From: Osmia lignaria lignaria
Lineage: Eukaryota > Arthropoda > Insecta > Hymenoptera > Megachilidae
DNA length: 64,000 bases
Assembly (NCBI RefSeq): GCF_051020975.1
Contig: NW_027478169.1
Coordinates: 1,612,001 to 1,676,000 of the forward strand
Direction: 5' to 3'
The notes under the pieces are model-generated. The model ran no database searches. It saw nothing but the letters and a program-made list of their open reading frames with translations, and had not been told where the DNA came from. The position numbers and the translations under genes were made by a program. The first letter of the stretch is position 1. Each line of letters begins with the position of its first letter. Positions 24,581 to 37,867 of this stretch are shown here, piece after piece.

Positions 24581-24612
24581 CGAAGCGAGCTATGGCAAAA
24601 TGTTAAGAGACC

Positions 24613-24663
24613 TTTTTTGTAGAGAATTAAGTTTCCTATTTTTTATGTTCTATGATATTTTTT
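24613..24663. other. Cluster of three T-tracts
   Basis: T runs of six lie at 24613-24618, 24639-24644 and 24658-24663; the middle run is five in most other monomers (CTACTTTTTATG). Centres are 26 and 19 bases apart, which is not a clean helical phase, so strong curvature is not assured. Similar AT-tract clusters are common in satellites and can influence nucleosome placement. Confidence 0.4.
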
Positions 24664-25631
24664 GATCAGATGCGTAGTTCTCGAGATATATCAAGATATT
24701 TAAAAGTTCCGAAGCCGCACCAACATAATAGAGATACAGAAACACCGTGGCCCCTTTCTTTGAGATAACTCTGCACTATTGCGAGCTGCAGATGCCACTT
24801 CCAGCTTAGCTGTGCAGAAGAAGAACAACAAGAAGAAGAAATATCTCGAAATATGTCCGTCAGGCCCCTTCCCTTGAGATAAATCTGCAAATATCTCGGA
24901 AACGAAGCGAGCTATGGCACAATGTTGAGATACCTTTTTTGTAGAGAATTAAGTTTCCTACTTTTTATGTTCTATGATATTTTTTGATCAGAAGCGTAGT
25001 TTTCGAGATATATCGAGATATTTAAAAGTTCCGCAGTCGCACCAACATAATAGGGATACAGAAACACCGTGGCCCCTTTCTTTGAGATAACTCTGCACTA
25101 TTGCGAGCTGCAAATGCCACTTCCAGCTTAGCTGTGCAGAAGAAGAACAACAAGAAGAAGAAATATCTCGAAATATATCCGTCAGGCCCCTTCCCTTGAG
25201 ATAAATCTGCACATATCTCGGAAACGAAGCGAGCTATGGCAAAATCTTGAGAGACCTTTTTTGTAGAGAATGAAGTTTCCTACTTTTTATGTTCTATGAT
25301 ATTTTTTGATCAGATGCGTAGTTCTCGAGATATATCAAGATATTTAAAAGTTCCGAAGCCGCACCAACATAATAGAGATACAGAAACACCGTGGCCCCTT
25401 TCTTTGAGATAACTCTGCACTATTGCGAGCTGCAAATGCCACTTCCAGCTTAGCTGTGCAGAAGAAGAACAACAAGAAGAAGAAATATCTCGAAATATGT
25501 CCGTCAGGCCCCTTCCCTTGAGATAAATCTGCAAATATCTCGGAAACGAAGCGAGCTATGGCAAAATGTTAAGAGACCTTATTTGTAGAGAATTAAGTTT
25601 CCTACTTTTTATGTTGTATGATATTTTTTGA

Positions 25632-26597
25632 TCAGATGCGTAGTTCTCGAGATATATCAAGATATTTAAAAGTTCCGAAGCCGCACCAACATAATAGAGA
25701 TACAGAAACACCGTGGCCCCATTCTTTGAGATAACTCTGCACTATTGCGAGCTGCAAATGCCACTTCGAGCTTAGCTGTGCAGAAGAAGAACAACAAGAA
25801 GAAGAAATATCTCGAAATATGTCCGTCAGACCCCTTCCCTTGAGATAAATCTGCAAATATCTCGGAAACGAAGCGAGCTATGGCAAAATGTTAAGAGACG
25901 TTTTTTGTAGGGAATTATGTTTCCTACAATTTACGTTCTATGATATTTTTTGATCAGAAGCGTAGTTTTCGAGATATATCGAGATATTTAAAAGTTCCGA
26001 AGCCGCACCAACATAATAGAGATACAGAAACACCGTGGCCCCTTTCTTTGAGATAACTCTGCACTATTGCGAGCTGCAAATGCCACTTCCAGCTTAGCTG
26101 TGCAGAAGAAGAACAACAAGAAGAAGAAATATCTCGAAATATGTCCGTCAGGCCCCTTCCCTTGAGATAAATCTGCAAATATCTCGGAAACGAAGCGAGC
26201 TATGGCAAAATGTTAAGAGACCTTATTTGTAGAGAATTAAGTTTCCTACTTTTTATGTTGTATGATATTTTTTGATCAGATGCGTAGTTCTCGAGATATA
26301 TCAAGATATTTAAAAGTTCCGAAGCCGCACCAACATAATAGAGATACAGAAACACCGTGGCCCCATTCTTTGAGATAACTCTGCACTATTGCGAGCTGCA
26401 AATGCCACTTCGAGCTTAGCTGTGCAGAAGAAGAACAACAAGAAGAAGAAATATCTCGAAATATGTCCGTCAGACCCCTTCCCTTGAGATAAATCTGCAA
26501 ATATCTCGGAAACGAAGCGAGCTATGGCAAAATGTTAAGAGACCTTTTTTGTAGAGAATTATGTTTCCTACAATTTACGTTCTATGATATTTTTTGA
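25632..26597 (+). repeat. Local dimer duplication
   Basis: The monomers at 25632 and 26276 are nearly the same (CCCCATTCTTTGAG, CTTCGAGCTTAG, CAGACCCCTTCCC). Both are preceded by the tail GACCTTATTTGTAG with ATGTTGTATG. The offset is 644 bp, so a two-monomer block including part of 25310 or 25954 has been duplicated. Confidence 0.7.
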
Positions 26598-28207
26598 TCA
26601 GAAGCGTAGTTTTCGAGATATATCGAGATATTTAAAAGTTCCGAAGCCGCACCAACATAATAGAGATACAGAAACACCGTGGCCCCTTTCTTTGAGATAA
26701 CTCTGCACTAGTGCGAGCCGCAAATGCCACTTCCAACTTAGCTGTGCAGAAGAAGAACAACAAGAAGAAGAAGTATCTCGAAATATGTCCGTCAGGCCCC
26801 TTCCCTTGAGATAAATCTGCAAATATCTCGGAAACGAAGCGAGCTATGGCAAAATGTTAAGAGACCTTTTTTGTAGAGAATTAAGTTTCCTACTTTTTAT
26901 GTTCTATGATATTTTTTGATCAGATGCGTAGTTCTCGAGATATATCAAGATATTTAAAAGTTCCGAAGCCGCACCAACATAATAGAGATACAGAAACACC
27001 GTGGCCCCTTTCTTTGAGATAACTCTGCACTATTGCGAGCTGCAGATGCCACTTCCAGCTTAGCTGTGCAGAAGAAGAACAACAAGAAGAAGAAATAACT
27101 CGAAATATGTCCGTCAGGCCCCTTTCCTTGAGATATATCTGCAAATATATCGGAAACGAAGCGAGCTATGGCAAAATGTTAAGAGACCTTTTTTGTAGAG
27201 AATTATGTTTCCTACAATTTATGTACTATGATATTTTTTGATCAGAAGCGTAGTTTTCGAGATATATCGAGATATTTAAAAGTTCCGCAGTCGCACCAAC
27301 ATAATAGAGATACAGAAACACCGTGGCCCCTTTCTTTGAGATAACTCTGCACTATTGCGAGCTGCAAATGCCACTTCCAGCTTAGCTGTGCAGAAGAAGA
27401 ACAACAAGAAGAAGAAATATCTCGAAATATATCCGTCAGGCCCCTTCCCTTGAGATAAATCTGCACATATCTCGGAAACGAAGCGAGCTATGGCAAAATG
27501 TTGAGAGACCTTTTTTGTAGAGAATGAAGTTTCCTACTTTTTATGTTCTATGATATTTTTTGATCAGATGCGTAGTTCTCGAGATATATCAAGATATTTA
27601 AAAGTTCCGAAGCCGCACCAACATAATAGAGATACAGAAACACCGTGGCCCCATTCTTTGAGATAACTCTGCACTATTGCGAGCTGCAAATGCCACTTCG
27701 AGCTTAGCTGTGCAGAAGAAGAACAACAAGAAGAAGAAATAGCTCGAAATATGTCCGTCAGGCCCCTTTCCTTGAGATATATCTGCAAATATATCGGAAA
27801 CGAAGCGAGCTATGGCAAAATGTTAAGAGACCTTTTTTGTAGAGAATTATGTTTCCTACAATTTATGTACTATGATATTTTTTGATCAGAAGCGTAGTTT
27901 TCGAGATATATCGAGATATTTAAAAGTTCCGCAGTCGCACCAACATAATAGAGATACAGAAACACCGTGGCCCCTTTCTTTGAGATAACTCTGCACTATT
28001 GCGAGCTGCAAATGCCACTTCCAGCTTAGCTGTGCAGAAGAAGAACAACAAGAAGAAGAAATATCTCGAAATATGTCCGTCAGGCCCCTTCCCTTGAGAT
28101 AAATCTGCATATATCTCGGAAACGAAGCGAGCTATGGCAAAATGTTAAGATACCTTTTTTGTAGAGAATTAAGTTTCCTACTTTTTATGTTCTATGATAT
28201 TTTTTGA

Positions 28208-30139
28208 TCAGATGCGTACTTCTCGAGATATATCAAGATATTTAAAAGCTCCGAAGCTGCACCAACATAATAGAGGTACAGAAACACCGTGGCCCCTTTC
28301 TTTGAGATAACTCTGCACTATTGCGAGCTGCAAATGCCACTTCCAGCTTAGCTGTGCAGAAGAAGAACAACAAGAGGAAGAAATATTTCGAAATATGTCC
28401 GTCAGGCCCCTTTCCTTGAGATAAATCTGCAAATATCTCGGAAACGAAGCGAGCTACGGCAAAATGTTAAGAGACCTTTTTTGTAGAAAATTAGGTTTCC
28501 TACTTTTTATGTTCTATGATATTTTTTGAACAGATGCGTAGTTCTCGAGATATATCAAGATATTTAAAAGTTTCGAAGCTGCACCAACATAATAGAGGTA
28601 CAGAAACACCGTGGCCTCTTTCTTTGAGATAACTCTGCACTATTGCGAGCTGCAAATGCCACTTCGAGCTTAGCTGTGCAGAAGAAGAGCAACAAGAAGA
28701 AGAAATATCTCGAAATATGTCCGTCAGACCCCTTCCCTTGAGATAAATCTGCAAATATCTCGGAAACGAAGCGAGCTATGGCAAAATGTTAAGATACCTT
28801 TTTTGTAGAGAATTAAGTTTCCTACTTTTTATGATCTATGATATTTTTTGATCAGATGCGTAGTTCTCGAGATATATCAAGATATTTAAAAGTTCCGAAG
28901 CCGCACCAACATAGTAGATGTACAGAAACACCGTGGCCCCTCTCTCTGAGATAACTCTGCACTATTGCGAGCTGCAAATGCCACTTCCAGTTTAGCTGTG
29001 CAGAAGAAGAACAACAAGAAGAAGAAATATTTCGAAATATGTCCGTCAGGCCCCTTTCCTTGAGATAAATCTGCAAATATCTCGGAAACAAAGCGAGCTA
29101 TGGCAAAATGTTAAGAGACCTTTTTTGTAGAGAATTAAGTTTCCTATTTTTTATGTTCTATGATATTTTTTGATCAGATGCGTAGTTCTCGAGATATATC
29201 AAGATATTTAAAAGTTCCGAAGCCGCACCAACATAATAGAGATACAGAAACACCGTGGCCCCTTTCTTTGAGATAACTCTGCACTATTGCGAGCTGCAGA
29301 TGCCACTTCCAGCTTAGCTGTGCAGAAGAAGAACAACAAGAAGAAGAAATATCTCGAAATATGTCCGTCAGGCCCCTTTCCTTGAGATATATCTGCAAAT
29401 ATATCGGAAACGAAGCGAGCTATGGCAAAATGTTAAGAGACCTTTTTTGTAGAGAATTAAGTTTCCTACTTTTTATGTTCTATGATATTTTTTGATCAGA
29501 TGCGTACTTCTCGAGATATATCAAGATATTTAAAAGCTCCGAAGCTGCACCAACATAATAGAGGTACAGAAACACCGTGGCCCCTTTCTTTGAGATAACT
29601 CTGCACTATTGCGAGCTGCAAATGCCACTTCCAGCTTAGCTGTGCAGAAGAAGAACAACAAGAGGAAGAAATATTTCGAAATATGTCCGTCAGGCCCCTT
29701 TCCTTGAGATAAATCTGCAAATATCTCGGAAACGAAGCGAGCTACGGCAAAATGTTAAGAGACCTTTTTTGTAGAAAATTAGGTTTCCTACTTTTTATGT
29801 TCTATGATATTTTTTGAACAGATGCGTAGTTCTCGAGATATATCAAGATATTTAAAAGTTTCGAAGCTGCACCAACATAATAGAGGTACAGAAACACCGT
29901 GGCCTCTTTCTTTGAGATAACTCTGCACTATTGCGAGCTGCAAATGCCACTTCCAGTTTAGCTGTGCAGAAGAAGAACAACAAGAAGAAGAAATATCTCG
30001 AAATATGTCCGTCAGGCCCCTTCCCTTGAGATAAATCTGCAAATATCTCGGAAACGAAGCGAGCTATGGCAAAATGTTAAGATACCTTTTTTGTAGAGAA
30101 TTAAGTTTCCTACTTTTTATGATCTATGATATTTTTTGA
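28208..30139 (+). repeat. Block P-Q-R-B-P-Q, copy 1 of the 7728-bp duplication
   Basis: Six monomers, repeated at 35936-37867 at an offset of 7728 bp (24 monomers). Two private variants prove the relation: CATAGTAGATG (near 28911; others read CATAATAG) and CGGAAACAAAGCG at the R tail. The match ends within the last Q, where the second copy has CTCGGCAACG and CTTTTCATG. Confidence 0.85.
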
Positions 30140-32715
30140 TCAGATGCGTAGTTCTCGAGATATATCAAGATATTTAAAAGTTCCGAAGCCGCACCAACAT
30201 AATAGATGTACAGAAACACCGTGGCCCCTCTCTCTGAGATAACTCTGCACTATTGCGAGCTGCAAATGCCACTTCGAGCTTAGCTGTGCAGAAGAAGAAC
30301 AACAAGAGGAAGAAATATTTCGAAATATGTCCGTCAGGCCCCTTTCCTTGAGATAAATCTGCAAATATCTCGGAAACGAAGCGAGCTACGGCAAAATGTT
30401 AAGAGACCTTTTTTGTAGAAAATTAGGTTTCCTACTTTTTATGTTCTATGATATTTTTTGAACAGATGCGTAGTTCTCGAGATATATCAAGATATTTAAA
30501 AGTTTCGAAGCTGCACCAACATAATAGAGGTACAGAAACACCGTGGCCTCTTTCTTTGAGATAACTCTGCACTATTGCGAGCTGCAAATGCCACTTCGAG
30601 CTTAGCTGTGCAGAAGAAGAGCAACAAGAAGAAGAAATATCTCGAAATATGTCCGTCAGACCCCTTCCCTTGAGATAAATCTGCAAATATCTCGGAAACG
30701 AAGCGAGCTATGGCAAAATGTTAAGATACCTTTTTTGTAGAGAATTAAGTTTCCTACTTTTTATGATCTATGATATTTTTTGATCAGATGCGTAGTTCTC
30801 GAGATATATCAAGATATTTAAAAGTTCCGAAGCCGCACCAACATAATAGATGTACAGAAACACCGTGGCCCCTCTCTCTGAGATAACTCTGCACTATTGC
30901 GAGCTGCAAATGCCACTTCCAGTTTAGCTGTGCAGAAGAAGAACAACAAGAAGAAGAAATATTTCGAAATATGTCCGTCAGGCCCCTTTCCTTGAGATAA
31001 ATCTGCAAATATCTCGGAAACGAAGCGAGCTATGGCAAAATGTTAAGAGACCTTTTTTGTAGAGAATTAAGTTTCCTATTTTTTATGTTCTATGATATTT
31101 TTTGATCAGATGCGTAGTTCTCGAGATATATCAAGATATTTAAAAGTTCCGAAGCCGCACCAACATAATAGAGATACAGAAACACCGTGGCCCCTTTCTT
31201 TGAGATAACTCTGCACTATTGCGAGCTGCAGATGCCACTTCCAGCTTAGCTGTGCAGAAGAAGAACAACAAGAAGAAGAAATATCTCGAAATATGTCCGT
31301 CAGGCCCCTCTCCTTGAGATATATCTGCAAATATATCGGAAACGAAGCGAGCTATGGCAAAATGTTAAGAGACCTTTTTTGTAGAGAATTATGTTTCCTA
31401 CAATTTATGTTCTATGATATTTTTTGATCAGAAGCGTAGTTTTCGAGATATATCGAGATATTTAAAAGTTCCGCAGTCGCACCAACATAATAGATGTACA
31501 GAAACACCGTGGCCCCTTTCTTTGAGATAACTCTGCACTATTGCGAGCTGCAAATGCCACTTCCAGTTTAGCTGTGCAGAAGAAGAACAACAAGAAGAAG
31601 AAATATTTCGAAATATGTCCGTCAGGCCCCTTCCCTTGAGATAAATCTGCATATATCTCGGAAACGAAGCGAGCTATGGCAAAATGTTAAGAGACCTTTT
31701 TTGTAGAGAATTAAGTTTCCTACTTTGTATGTTCTATGATATTTTTTGAACAGATGCGTAGTTCTCGAGATATATCAAGATATTTAAAAGTTTCGAAGCT
31801 GCACCAACATAATAGAGGTACAGAAACACCGTGGCCTCTTTCTTTGAGATAACTCTGCACTATTGCGAGCTGCAAATGCCACTTCGAGCTTAGCTGTGCA
31901 GAAGAAGAGCAACAAGAAGAAGAAATATCTCGAAATATGTCCGTCAGACCCCTTCCCTTGAGATAAATCTGCAAATATCTCGGAAACGAAGCGAGCTATG
32001 GCAAAATGTTAAGATGCCTCTTTTGTAGAGAATTAAGTTTCCTACTTTTTATGTTCTATGATATTTTTTGATCAGATGCGTAGTTCTCGAGATATATCAA
32101 GATATTTAAAAGTTCCGAAGCCGCACCAACATAATAGATGTACAGAAACACCGTGGCCCCTTTCTTTGAGATAACTCTGCACTATTGCGAGCTGCAAATG
32201 CCACTTCCAGCTTAGCTGTGCAGAAGAAGAACAACAAGAAGAAGAAGTATCTCGAAATATGTCCGTCAGGCCCCTTCCCTTGAGATAAATCTGCAAATAT
32301 CTCGGAAACGAAGCGAGCTATGGCAAAATGTTAAGAGACCTTTTTTGTAGAGAATTATGTTTCCTACAATTTATGTACTATGATATTTTTTGATCAGAAG
32401 CGTAGTTTTCGAGATATATCAAGATATTTAAAAGTTCCGAAGCCGCACCAACATAATAGAGATACAGAAACACCGTGGCCCCTTTCTTTGAGATAACTCT
32501 GCACTATTGCGAGCTGCAGATGCCACTTCCAGCTTAGCTGTGCAGAAGAAGAACAACAAGAAGAAGAAATATCTCGAAATATGTCCGTCAGGCCCCTTTC
32601 CTTGAGATATATCTGCAAATATATCGGAAACGAAGCGAGCTATGGCAAAATGTTAAGAGACCTTTTTTGTAGAGAATTAAGTTTCCTACTTTTTATGTTC
32701 TATGATATTTTTTGA
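29496..32715 (+). repeat. Decamer block copy 1 (3220 bp)
   Basis: P Q R Q R B S Qt T B, ten monomers, followed directly by a second copy at 32716. Both copies carry CCCCTCTCCTTGAG in B (31308, 34528) and CTACTTTGTATG before Qt. They differ in the second monomer (AGTTTAG in the first copy, GAGCTTAG in the second) and in the tenth (B-like here, C-like in the second). Confidence 0.83.
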
Positions 32716-35700
32716 TCAGATGCGTACTTCTCGAGATATATCAAGATATTTAAAAGCTCCGAAGCTGCACCAACATAATAGAGGTACAGAAACACCGTGG
32801 CCCCTTTCTTTGAGATAACTCTGCACTATTGCGAGCTGCAAATGCCACTTCCAGCTTAGCTGTGCAGAAGAAGAACAACAAGAGGAAGAAATATTTCGAA
32901 ATATGTCCGTCAGGCCCCTTTCCTTGAGATAAATCTGCAAATATCTCGGAAACGAAGCGAGCTACGGCAAAATGTTAAGAGACCTTTTTTGTAGAAAATT
33001 AGGTTTCCTACTTTTTATGTTCTATGATATTTTTTGAACAGATGCGTAGTTCTCGAGATATATCAAGATATTTAAAAGTTTCGAAGCTGCACCAACATAA
33101 TAGAGGTACAGAAACACCGTGGCCTCTTTCTTTGAGATAACTCTGCACTATTGCGAGCTGCAAATGCCACTTCGAGCTTAGCTGTGCAGAAGAAGAGCAA
33201 CAAGAAGAAGAAATATCTCGAAATATGTCCGTCAGACCCCTTCCCTTGAGATAAATCTGCAAATATCTCGGAAACGAAGCGAGCTATGGCAAAATGTTAA
33301 GATACCTTTTTTGTAGAGAATTAAGTTTCCTACTTTTTATGATCTATGATATTTTTTGATCAGATGCGTAGTTCTCGAGATATATCAAGATATTTAAAAG
33401 TTCCGAAGCCGCACCAACATAATAGATGTACAGAAACACCGTGGCCCCTCTCTCTGAGATAACTCTGCACTATTGCGAGCTGCAAATGCCACTTCGAGCT
33501 TAGCTGTGCAGAAGAAGAACAACAAGAGGAAGAAATATTTCGAAATATGTCCGTCAGGCCCCTTTCCTTGAGATAAATCTGCAAATATCTCGGAAACGAA
33601 GCGAGCTACGGCAAAATGTTAAGAGACCTTTTTTGTAGAAAATTAGGTTTCCTACTTTTTATGTTCTATGATATTTTTTGAACAGATGCGTAGTTCTCGA
33701 GATATATCAAGATATTTAAAAGTTTCGAAGCTGCACCAACATAATAGAGGTACAGAAACACCGTGGCCTCTTTCTTTGAGATAACTCTGCACTATTGCGA
33801 GCTGCAAATGCCACTTCGAGCTTAGCTGTGCAGAAGAAGAGCAACAAGAAGAAGAAATATCTCGAAATATGTCCGTCAGACCCCTTCCCTTGAGATAAAT
33901 CTGCAAATATCTCGGAAACGAAGCGAGCTATGGCAAAATGTTAAGATACCTTTTTTGTAGAGAATTAAGTTTCCTACTTTTTATGATCTATGATATTTTT
34001 TGATCAGATGCGTAGTTCTCGAGATATATCAAGATATTTAAAAGTTCCGAAGCCGCACCAACATAATAGATGTACAGAAACACCGTGGCCCCTCTCTCTG
34101 AGATAACTCTGCACTATTGCGAGCTGCAAATGCCACTTCCAGTTTAGCTGTGCAGAAGAAGAACAACAAGAAGAAGAAATATTTCGAAATATGTCCGTCA
34201 GGCCCCTTTCCTTGAGATAAATCTGCAAATATCTCGGAAACGAAGCGAGCTATGGCAAAATGTTAAGAGACCTTTTTTGTAGAGAATTAAGTTTCCTATT
34301 TTTTATGTTCTATGATATTTTTTGATCAGATGCGTAGTTCTCGAGATATATCAAGATATTTAAAAGTTCCGAAGCCGCACCAACATAATAGAGATACAGA
34401 AACACCGTGGCCCCTTTCTTTGAGATAACTCTGCACTATTGCGAGCTGCAGATGCCACTTCCAGCTTAGCTGTGCAGAAGAAGAACAACAAGAAGAAGAA
34501 ATATCTCGAAATATGTCCGTCAGGCCCCTCTCCTTGAGATATATCTGCAAATATATCGGAAACGAAGCGAGCTATGGCAAAATGTTAAGAGACCTTTTTT
34601 GTAGAGAATTATGTTTCCTACAATTTATGTTCTATGATATTTTTTGATCAGAAGCGTAGTTTTCGAGATATATCGAGATATTTAAAAGTTCCGCAGTCGC
34701 ACCAACATAATAGATGTACAGAAACACCGTGGCCCCTTTCTTTGAGATAACTCTGCACTATTGCGAGCTGCAAATGCCACTTCCAGTTTAGCTGTGCAGA
34801 AGAAGAACAACAAGAAGAAGAAATATTTCGAAATATGTCCGTCAGGCCCCTTCCCTTGAGATAAATCTGCATATATCTCGGAAACGAAGCGAGCTATGGC
34901 AAAATGTTAAGAGACCTTTTTTGTAGAGAATTAAGTTTCCTACTTTGTATGTTCTATGATATTTTTTGAACAGATGCGTAGTTCTCGAGATATATCAAGA
35001 TATTTAAAAGTTTCGAAGCTGCACCAACATAATAGAGGTACAGAAACACCGTGGCCTCTTTCTTTGAGATAACTCTGCACTATTGCGAGCTGCAAATGCC
35101 ACTTCGAGCTTAGCTGTGCAGAAGAAGAGCAACAAGAAGAAGAAATATCTCGAAATATGTCCGTCAGACCCCTTCCCTTGAGATAAATCTGCAAATATCT
35201 CGGAAACGAAGCGAGCTATGGCAAAATGTTAAGATGCCTCTTTTGTAGAGAATTAAGTTTCCTACTTTTTATGTTCTATGATATTTTTTGATCAGATGCG
35301 TAGTTCTCGAGATATATCAAGATATTTAAAAGTTCCGAAGCCGCACCAACATAATAGATGTACAGAAACACCGTGGCCCCTTTCTTTGAGATAACTCTGC
35401 ACTATTGCGAGCTGCAAATGCCACTTCCAGCTTAGCTGTGCAGAAGAAGAACAACAAGAAGAAGAAGTATCTCGAAATATGTCCGTCAGGCCCCTTCCCT
35501 TGAGATAAATCTGCAAATATCTCGGAAACGAAGCGAGCTATGGCAAAATGTTAAGAGACCTTTTTTGTAGAGAATTATGTTTCCTACAATTTATGTACTA
35601 TGATATTTTTTGATCAGAAGCGTAGTTTTCGAGATATATCGAGATATTTAAAAGTTCCGCAGTCGCACCAACATAATAGAGATACAGAAACACCGTGGCC

Positions 35701-35935
35701 CCTTTCTTTGAGATAACTCTGCACTATTGCGAGCTGCAAATGCCACTTCCAGCTTAGCTGTGCAGAAGAAGAACAACAAGAAGAAGAAATATCTCGAAAT
35801 ATGTCCGTCAGGCCCCTTCCCTTGAGATAAATCTGCAAATATCTCGGAAACGAAGCGAGCTATGGCAAAATGTTAAGATACCTTTTTTGTAGAGAATTAA
35901 GTTTCCTACTTTTTATGTTCTATGATATTTTTTGA
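32716..35935 (+). repeat. Decamer block copy 2 (3220 bp)
   Basis: P Q R Q R B S Qt T C. Its first nine monomers recur again at 37868-40765 at an offset of 5152 bp (16 monomers), there with CCCCTTTCCTTGAG in B. This copy therefore shares B with copy 1 and the second monomer with the third copy. Confidence 0.83.
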
Positions 35936-37867
35936 TCAGATGCGTACTTCTCGAGATATATCAAGATATTTAAAAGCTCCGAAGCTGCACCAACATAATA
36001 GAGGTACAGAAACACCGTGGCCCCTTTCTTTGAGATAACTCTGCACTATTGCGAGCTGCAAATGCCACTTCCAGCTTAGCTGTGCAGAAGAAGAACAACA
36101 AGAGGAAGAAATATTTCGAAATATGTCCGTCAGGCCCCTTTCCTTGAGATAAATCTGCAAATATCTCGGAAACGAAGCGAGCTACGGCAAAATGTTAAGA
36201 GACCTTTTTTGTAGAAAATTAGGTTTCCTACTTTTTATGTTCTATGATATTTTTTGAACAGATGCGTAGTTCTCGAGATATATCAAGATATTTAAAAGTT
36301 TCGAAGCTGCACCAACATAATAGAGGTACAGAAACACCGTGGCCTCTTTCTTTGAGATAACTCTGCACTATTGCGAGCTGCAAATGCCACTTCGAGCTTA
36401 GCTGTGCAGAAGAAGAGCAACAAGAAGAAGAAATATCTCGAAATATGTCCGTCAGACCCCTTCCCTTGAGATAAATCTGCAAATATCTCGGAAACGAAGC
36501 GAGCTATGGCAAAATGTTAAGATACCTTTTTTGTAGAGAATTAAGTTTCCTACTTTTTATGATCTATGATATTTTTTGATCAGATGCGTAGTTCTCGAGA
36601 TATATCAAGATATTTAAAAGTTCCGAAGCCGCACCAACATAGTAGATGTACAGAAACACCGTGGCCCCTCTCTCTGAGATAACTCTGCACTATTGCGAGC
36701 TGCAAATGCCACTTCCAGTTTAGCTGTGCAGAAGAAGAACAACAAGAAGAAGAAATATTTCGAAATATGTCCGTCAGGCCCCTTTCCTTGAGATAAATCT
36801 GCAAATATCTCGGAAACAAAGCGAGCTATGGCAAAATGTTAAGAGACCTTTTTTGTAGAGAATTAAGTTTCCTATTTTTTATGTTCTATGATATTTTTTG
36901 ATCAGATGCGTAGTTCTCGAGATATATCAAGATATTTAAAAGTTCCGAAGCCGCACCAACATAATAGAGATACAGAAACACCGTGGCCCCTTTCTTTGAG
37001 ATAACTCTGCACTATTGCGAGCTGCAGATGCCACTTCCAGCTTAGCTGTGCAGAAGAAGAACAACAAGAAGAAGAAATATCTCGAAATATGTCCGTCAGG
37101 CCCCTTTCCTTGAGATATATCTGCAAATATATCGGAAACGAAGCGAGCTATGGCAAAATGTTAAGAGACCTTTTTTGTAGAGAATTAAGTTTCCTACTTT
37201 TTATGTTCTATGATATTTTTTGATCAGATGCGTACTTCTCGAGATATATCAAGATATTTAAAAGCTCCGAAGCTGCACCAACATAATAGAGGTACAGAAA
37301 CACCGTGGCCCCTTTCTTTGAGATAACTCTGCACTATTGCGAGCTGCAAATGCCACTTCCAGCTTAGCTGTGCAGAAGAAGAACAACAAGAGGAAGAAAT
37401 ATTTCGAAATATGTCCGTCAGGCCCCTTTCCTTGAGATAAATCTGCAAATATCTCGGAAACGAAGCGAGCTACGGCAAAATGTTAAGAGACCTTTTTTGT
37501 AGAAAATTAGGTTTCCTACTTTTTATGTTCTATGATATTTTTTGAACAGATGCGTAGTTCTCGAGATATATCAAGATATTTAAAAGTTTCGAAGCTGCAC
37601 CAACATAATAGAGGTACAGAAACACCGTGGCCTCTTTCTTTGAGATAACTCTGCACTATTGCGAGCTGCAAATGCCACTTCCAGTTTAGCTGTGCAGAAG
37701 AAGAACAACAAGAAGAAGAAATATCTCGAAATATGTCCGTCAGGCCCCTTCCCTTGAGATAAATCTGCAAATATCTCGGCAACGAAGCGAGCTATGGCAA
37801 AATGTTAAGATACCTTTTTTGTAGAGAATTAAGTTTCCTACTTTTCATGTTCTATGATATTTTTTGA
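35936..37867 (+). repeat. Block P-Q-R-B-P-Q, copy 2 of the 7728-bp duplication
   Basis: Carries the same CATAGTAGATG (36639) and CGGAAACAAAGCG marks as 28208-30139. It ends in private CTCGGCAACG and CTTTTCATGTTC variants before the next P, which shows where the duplicated block was joined to unrelated neighbours. Confidence 0.84.

Larger units (their letters stand above)
24427..24602 (+). repeat. Two related segments inside the monomer, 114 bp apart
   Basis: Segment 1 (from 24427) reads GGCCCC, then TTGAGATAACTCTGCA, then GCGAGCTGCAAATG. Segment 2 (from 24541) reads GGCCCC, then TTGAGATAAATCTGCA, an extra stretch with ATATCTCGGAAACGAA, then GCGAGCTATGGCAAAATG. Order and wording agree except for that extra stretch of about 13 bases in segment 2. 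The spacing is 114 bp forward and 208 bp back to the previous unit. The monomer probably arose in part from an internal duplication before it was amplified. Confidence 0.7.
24344..24665 (+). repeat. Reference monomer for internal anatomy
   Basis: A typical 322-bp unit used here to place the internal elements listed separately. From left it holds the TGATCA site at its start, CTCGAG and GATATATC, the well-conserved CCGAAGCCGCACCAAC block, the first GGCCCC segment, the T-free GAA/CAA tract, the first AAATATCTCGAAA, the second GGCCCC segment, AAATATCTCGGAAA and three T-tracts. By hand count it has 64 C, 61 G (GC about 39%) and 11 CpG. The start of the unit is an arbitrary choice of phase. Confidence 0.85.
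20158..28207 (+). repeat. Zone 4: trimer-based array with the C marker monomer
   Basis: Twenty-five monomers. The C type, marked by TTCCGCAGTCGCACC, starts at 20802, 21768, 23378, 24988, 27242 and 27886. It is often preceded by a B type with CTGCAGATGCC and a TATATCGGAAACG tail (20480, 21446, 23056, 26920). Intervals between C monomers are 966, 1610, 1610, 2254 and 644 bp, always whole monomers. Other members carry CCCCATTCTTTGAG and CTTCGAGCTTAG (22734, 25632, 26276, 27564). The first P-Q pair of the window appears here at 23700-24343. Confidence 0.8.

Noticed and set aside
24567..24592. CENP-B box-like site (minus strand, CTTCGTTTCCGAGA)
   Set aside because: Only the first half (CTTCGTT) resembles the human box. 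The required A and CGGG positions are not met, so I do not call it.
24517..24600. Hammerhead ribozyme, as found in some insect and flatworm satellites
   Set aside because: The minus strand has CTGACGGAC where the core needs CTGANGA, and no correctly placed GAAA with flanking stems was found.
24613..24663. Phased A/T tracts producing strong DNA bending
   Set aside because: Tract centres are 26 and 19 bases apart, not whole multiples of a helical turn, so curvature cannot be claimed by eye.
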